DNA from: Bdellovibrio sp.
Lineage (GTDB): Bacteria > Bdellovibrionota > Bdellovibrionia > Bdellovibrionales > Bdellovibrionaceae
Assembly: GCA_017745015.1 (NCBI GenBank)
Contig: JAGIAF010000120.1
Span: 1 to 9,745, forward strand
Length of the DNA: 9,745 nt
Direction: 5' to 3'
In this document: positions 7,901-9,745 of the stretch, piece after piece
Layout: every line of letters begins with the position of its first letter
Position numbering within the stretch: the first letter of the stretch is position 1
Notes under the pieces: generated by a model
Databases searched by the model: none
What the model saw: the letters and a program-made list of their open reading frames with translations, nothing else
Told to the model about the DNA's origin: nothing
Translations under genes and position numbers: made by a program

Positions 7901-8162
7901 AAATCTTTCTTCTGTCGTTGAGGGTGGCTCCCATGCTGTCTTCAATACGCCATCCCAAGTTGCCGGTGGTGCGACGTTCTCGAAAGTTCAACTCGGCCAA
8001 AGTTATATCTGCGGGACAACCACTGCGGGTTCTATCATTTGCTCAGGTCGTTCTACGGGTGATGAATGGGGCTTTGCCGATTCAGGGGTTGACCCTGTTA
8101 TCTCAAACGGTAGTTACAACTACTACGGTCCATCATTCCTTCACCGCGCAATTAACTACTAA
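1983..8162 (+). CDS. Giant surface lipoprotein: Ig-like stalk, Calx-beta-like domain and fourteen RCC1-type repeats
   Basis: The product is 2059 residues. A type-II signal peptide ends in the lipobox LVSC (Cys22); Thr at +2, not Asp, favours sorting to the outer membrane. An in-frame TAA at 1965-1967 rules out a longer start, so the ATG is firm although its nearby Shine-Dalgarno is weak. Approximate domains: FN3-like 38-131; Ig-like 'A' type 132-227, 228-317, 409-503, 595-689 and 781-882 (motif SGTCSENG); Ig-like 'B' type 318-408, 504-594 and 690-780 (motif EMYVTN ... GTWE ... NTVYVK); a pair of related domains at 883-983 and 1108-1203 (motif TGAPTGT ... CVLG); between these a large adhesin Ig-like domain 984-1107 (VTFNEAVYV, LNGGTLKD); Calx-beta-like 1205-1315 (EGSGSQNITVSI ... 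YIADDE); RCC1-type repeats 1323-2059 (SCA ... CWGxNxxGQxGdGT). RCC1 units build beta-propellers that bind proteins, as in bacterial BLIP-II. An adhesin or receptor on an extended stalk is the likely role; the ligand is unknown. Confidence 0.88.
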   Translation: MKTLSVLNILGLLVLPFVLVSCTLESELMDLYTKSASSLAWDEKALQSSGNLQATWTPPTTDKAVQQELLYFKGANCEDPILPSLQLSAKDGINIANFSKEEGENYTYRVFTMDNTGAVTPSSCSSPITYVDNFSVATVGNGRVNEANVTAVPFQGRCAKDSVVQVSAPSVANVTSFTCASTGDWSRLLDLSAVSGVYTGDLTFTVTPAGGSPKTYTVAIEKDTVPPTVNINAVAAIGAANQTAYTVSGTCSENGSVVSLIVGTVNGSATCTAGAFSTTLDLTSLTGNTITISATHKDSFDNTRSKFVITTRNVTVPTITSVALNSGAAITNSLSATLNMNVSGATEMYVTNIAGCTAGGTWETYAASKAWTLLSANATNTVYVKFKESHGNETACVSDDIVHDNINPTVTLDSPLAGSPVNSSNVTAFTIGGTCSENGRSITITGPSGFTSTTVCSGSAFSAILDLSSLAQGSFQLGASINDAAGNTGAATSPSYTKDTTAPTGSLSINSDNPSTTSLAVTLTLSSSDAGGEMYVTNTAGCGANGVWESFAASKAWTLATADATNTVYVKYKDTAGNVSSCYSDSIDHASTTPSVTLASPASGSYINIANSTAFTVSGACSENGNAVNITVTGLSAQSATCSAGAWSKTLDLSSLADGSISFTINHSRSAGLDATPASQSYTKDTVAPSITSFVIQNDAAYTSNLNTWVNIAATSATDMYITNNALCLTGGTWESYATTQLWTLTTANSLNTVYFKTRDTAGNESNCVSDTITHDGSVPNLTWSTPTNLSYINNNNKTSFTMTGTCNLNGRTVDTYVYWGATPQAPTGTATCTSNTWSITMDMSGLADQAGTPYSVFARLTALNGNTSSPTRNFYKDTVNPGAATITGAPTGTNSTSTLNITVAGTGIVQYRYFIVPPGGTEVCTNTAAYTGSDIPVATKITDSLTATGDGAYKVCVLGRETSGNYSTTTTQATWTRDATGPVPTLVSSTTADGTYGAGSTINVRVTFNEAVYVATASPSLTLETGTTDRTATYSSGSGTTVLVFNYTVQTDDSSADLDYTTAALISLNGGTLKDTYGNNATLSLPAAGSANSLAGQKNIVINAPQPVAVLTGAPTGTYTGSSLNVTVSGTAVTQFKRAIITSGTCASATYGTAVAIASAITNSLTGYPNGPITLCVLGGDAAGTFQPAASATSATWIKDSMSSVTISSTKMNRVMEGSGSQNITVSISPAKSYDVVASYHVTGDATYPAQHNLVDGTVTIPAGATSVNIPVNFPDNSDITGERVMTLNLSTLDTTMATIGASYQAQFYIADDEKNLTINKLSIGRKHSCAVMSDNSLRCWGLNAYGQIGDGTSMFRSEGVTIASGTSFKAVSVGNEHSCAIATNGDLYCWGRNANGQVGNNGAGVDKNTPQLIDSGVAYQMVSSGENHSCGLTTTNKIRCWGQGMYGALGNGGTSNLNVPTEIDAAVDYKFVSVGAKSSCAITSTDKLRCWGHNAVNELGDGTTTNALAPIDIDATNDYATVAIGSGHGCGVTLTGAMRCWGYNGTGAIGDGTTTARTTPVTVNSGTTYTAVAVTDDQNIGGGRTTTCAVLSTGAVQCWGSNVNGQLANSTLTQSTSAVNVDAGTTYSSIFVTGHRACGVTTGTAGGALKCWGNFGYDSTKTLNIWGGGYAPHQGSWNKWFTNYELAKWDEWTPALNSTTENASQTCGLKSGKLWCWGSAGVFGDGTTSAVRRPAAMAIDPNTTYTAIANVHDQDVCAIDSAGNLKCWGKNDYGELGAAVAVGSTAYVPTNVDPGTTYKKVSVAYNTICAITTADELRCAGNGNNYLMGNGSTNSLTAFTTVDSGVTYAEVGRGFYHTCARTTAGVIKCWGANGFGQVGNGGTTSQATPYIIDGGATFKKLIVGSSANCGITTSDTVRCWGDPTNGTGGYAYSPATLDGGATYAEIALGYSNGCGIKFDGTMKCWGYATVSNLSSVVEGGSHAVFNTPSQVAGGATFSKVQLGQSYICGTTTAGSIICSGRSTGDEWGFADSGVDPVISNGSYNYYGPSFLHRAINY
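2664..4322 (+). repeat. Tandem A-B Ig-like super-repeat within the giant lipoprotein, 558-base (186-residue) period
   Basis: Three consecutive A-B domain pairs cover residues 228-408, 409-594 and 595-780. The last two are both exactly 186 residues, and the first is 181. Marker cysteines repeat at that spacing: A type C435, C621, C807; B type C356, C542, C728, with partners C396, C582, C768 always 40 residues on. DNA identity persists at the core codons (cttgttctgaaaatgg near 2731, 3283 and 3841), but most positions have diverged, so these are old duplications under protein-level constraint. Confidence 0.8.
5949..8159 (+). repeat. Fourteen RCC1-type repeats forming the C-terminal half of the lipoprotein
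   Basis: Units start at about residues 1323, 1373, 1424, 1474, 1524, 1574, 1632, 1705, 1750, 1803, 1853, 1903, 1948 and 2002. Typical length is 45-54 residues. Each carries the pair C-[AG]-x(7-12)-C, followed in twelve units by WG; unit 10 has CAG and unit 14 has CSG. Units 6 (58 residues) and 7 (73 residues) have insertions, the latter rich in tryptophan. RCC1 propellers have seven blades, so fourteen units fit two rings, 1323-1704 and 1705-2059, the second ending at the C-terminus. Confidence 0.88.
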
Positions 8163-8163
8163 T

Positions 8164-8193
8164 AAAAAAGCCGGAATTTTCTTCCGGCTTTTT
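8164..8193. terminator. Bidirectional Rho-independent terminator between convergent genes
   Basis: GCCGGAA (8170-8176) pairs with TTCCGGC (8182-8188) around the loop TTTTC. An A-run before it (8164-8169) and a T-run after it (8189-8193) extend the stem to 12 bp, so it can end transcription in both directions. It starts one base after the lipoprotein stop (TAA 8160-8162) and ends two bases short of the batD stop codon (8196-8198 on the minus strand). Confidence 0.92.
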
Positions 8194-8195
8194 CC

Positions 8196-9745
8196 TTATT
8201 TTTCTTCTTTAGAAGATATCAATTCAGAGATTACTTTCTTAGCGCGCTCGACATTGATTTTCATTGAGTCTTTTGATTTCAATGAGCCAAGCATTTCTTC
8301 TGGGGCGAAGCTCAAGGTTTGGAAAGCTTCGAAGGTTTTTGCGATTTCGTCGCCGTGATCACGGCGCAAGCTTGGTGGAATTTGCGCCATCAAGTCGTCG
8401 ATTTTTTGTGAAGCGCCGGACTCCCCTGCGACTTGTCCTAATACCATGTAATAGATATTAGTCATCTCAGTGCCCACCGTGCGGAAGTCTTCTCTCGCTA
8501 AGGCGTGATCGACAGTCTTATAGCGTTTATTGACTTGTTCTTTTAGAGTTCTGCGACGACGGCCCCAACCAAATTCACGTTGACTCTTCCATGCCAGTGC
8601 AACCCCAATTCCTAAATAGATAATCGCCCATAACCAGGGACGATACACCACACTGGCTTGCGCAGAAGGTTCCCACGCCATAATCACGTCAGGAAGTTTA
8701 TTTTCCACAACCTTAGGAGCCGGAGTGGATGTTGTCGCCCCCGTCCCTGCCATACGCTGTGAAGATCCCACGGGTGCATTCGGGTTATTGACGATTTTAA
8801 GGTGGATGGCTTCCGTCTTCTTTGAATAGTACTTGCCTGATTTCGGATCAAACATACTGACACTCAAACCCGGAATACTGACATCCCCCTCTTGACGAGG
8901 GATCAGAAGCACTTCGAACTCTTTATAGCTGCGACCATTCTTAAAGAACTTTGATTCAGATTTTGTGTCGTACTGCTCAAGACCCGCAGGTAAGTTCATC
9001 GCTGGCAGATCAATCAGCTTCGCATTACCCGCACCTTCAAAGCGAACCTTTAAGCTGAGCGGTTGATTCACCGGGAAGCTTTGACCTTCAACGCTCGCAT
9101 GAACATCGAACTGTCCTACAGCGCCTGAGAAATCAGAAGGACGACCTTCCACTGGCAACGGCTTAACTTTGATTGGTACGCGCACAGAACTTTTCGTGTA
9201 TTCGTACGGTTTACCATAGAATCCCCCCAGGCCTTGTTGCACCAATCTGACGCGAGATTTGATTTTATATTCATCAATAACCGCAGGTGTTCCGGCTTTG
9301 ATTGGGAATAACGCATGAGAAGCAAGCAACGCCTTCTTCCAAGGAACTCCTCCCACTATCTGTTCAGTGAATTGAATCGATGGCACCTCTTCGATGATCT
9401 CTTTCCAGAAACCGCGAAGATCTGGGAACTTCAAACGATCTAAAGTTTCCATTTGGCCACGAGTATAGATGTACCAGTTCACCGTGACTTGTTCGCCCTC
9501 GTAAACTTCCGTTTTATCTACTTCGACACCAATGAAGAAAGCTTCATCGGGATTTGTCGGCAAACTGCGGAACGCTGGGTTTTCAATACCACTCGCTGCC
9601 GTGCCACCGAATTGTGGTTCAGGATAACCACCGCCACCTTGTTGCTGCATTTGCTGCATCATACGTTGGCGCTGCTGCAAAAGTTGATTAAAGATTTCTT
9701 CCTCGGCACGATCCATTTCATCGAAGGAATCATCAAATCCTGGAG
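8196..9745 (-). CDS. batD: BatD-family membrane protein (aerotolerance operon type), 5'-truncated by window edge
   Basis: The frame stays open to the right edge; the ATG at 9714-9716 is preceded in frame by PGFDDSFDE, so it is internal and the signal peptide and first domain lie outside. Numbering from that Met: a Gln/Met-rich linker (about 11-26) follows the acidic Phe-rich segment often seen in BatD; a beta-sandwich domain covers about 57-184 (VDKTEVYEGEQVTVNWYIYT, then FWKEI and PVIDEYKIKS); a second covers about 200-310 (LSLKVRFEGAGNAKLIDLP, VLLIPRQEGDVSIPGLSVS). A membrane helix (about 358-376) is followed by RRRR (386-389), placing the roughly 120-residue C-terminal helical part in the cytoplasm. 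BatD proteins occur with BatA/BatB (VWA-domain) and MoxR ATPases and are linked to stress tolerance or envelope function; partner genes would lie beyond the right edge. It is convergent with, and probably unrelated to, the giant lipoprotein. Confidence 0.85.
   Translation of the reverse strand, partial: PGFDDSFDEMDRAEEEIFNQLLQQRQRMMQQMQQQGGGGYPEPQFGGTAASGIENPAFRSLPTNPDEAFFIGVEVDKTEVYEGEQVTVNWYIYTRGQMETLDRLKFPDLRGFWKEIIEEVPSIQFTEQIVGGVPWKKALLASHALFPIKAGTPAVIDEYKIKSRVRLVQQGLGGFYGKPYEYTKSSVRVPIKVKPLPVEGRPSDFSGAVGQFDVHASVEGQSFPVNQPLSLKVRFEGAGNAKLIDLPAMNLPAGLEQYDTKSESKFFKNGRSYKEFEVLLIPRQEGDVSIPGLSVSMFDPKSGKYYSKKTEAIHLKIVNNPNAPVGSSQRMAGTGATTSTPAPKVVENKLPDVIMAWEPSAQASVVYRPWLWAIIYLGIGVALAWKSQREFGWGRRRRTLKEQVNKRYKTVDHALAREDFRTVGTEMTNIYYMVLGQVAGESGASQKIDDLMAQIPPSLRRDHGDEIAKTFEAFQTLSFAPEEMLGSLKSKDSMKINVERAKKVISELISSKEEK

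Noticed and set aside
2664..8159. Regularly spaced repeats as a CRISPR array or non-coding satellite
   Set aside because: The repeats are coding, diverged at DNA level, with periods of about 150 and 558 bases that match protein domains.
7888..8358. Plus-strand open frame overlapping the ends of both convergent genes
   Set aside because: It runs out of frame through the lipoprotein end, the terminator and batD antisense; its composition is that of a shadow frame.
9714..9716. ATG (minus strand) as the true start of batD
   Set aside because: In-frame codons continue to the edge, and a start here would lack the signal peptide and first domain that BatD proteins have.

Overview
The window looks like a chromosomal stretch from a Gram-negative, free-living bacterium. 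A lipoprotein with an outer-membrane-type sorting residue, an ApbE-family flavin transferase and a BatD homologue all point to a diderm cell. The giant Ig-like/RCC1 lipoprotein and the small secreted protein of no recognised family would suit a Bdellovibrio-like predatory bacterium, but that assignment is inference from gene style, not from a marker gene. Composition and gene density are ordinary, and I see no IS element, phage gene, tRNA, rRNA or CRISPR array.

Layout: (1) 2-679 (+) is the 3' part of an apbE-like gene running in from the left edge. It is followed 2 bases later by a four-helix membrane protein (682-1119, +) with haem-ligand-type histidines, so the two probably form a periplasmic flavin/haem electron-transfer unit. 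(2) 1120-1200 is a short spacer with a GTGCC-T-GGCAC palindrome. (3) 1201-1743 (+) encodes a small exported four-cysteine protein of unknown function. (4) 1744-1982 is a 239-base non-coding leader rich in inverted repeats. It carries a perfect AGGAGG in a hairpin loop and, between that and the start codon, a possible three-way RNA junction. (5) 1983-8162 (+) encodes a 2059-residue lipoprotein. In order it has a fibronectin-III-like domain, alternating Ig-like domains in a strict 186-residue super-repeat, a larger Ig-like adhesin domain flanked by a related pair, a Calx-beta-like domain, and fourteen RCC1-type repeats. (6) 8164-8193 is a strong bidirectional terminator. (7) 8196 to the right edge (-) is most of a batD gene, convergent with the giant gene and cut at its 5' end.

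How they fit: the ApbE/membrane pair, the giant surface lipoprotein and BatD look like three separate transcription units. The most notable object is the giant lipoprotein. Its fourteen RCC1 units divide into two sets of seven, which suggests two seven-bladed propellers at the tip of an Ig-like stalk. Every Ig-like or FN3-like domain but two, and every blade, carries exactly one cysteine pair (25 pairs plus the lipid-anchored Cys22), so the protein may be fully disulfide-stapled. Its expression may be controlled by the structured leader.
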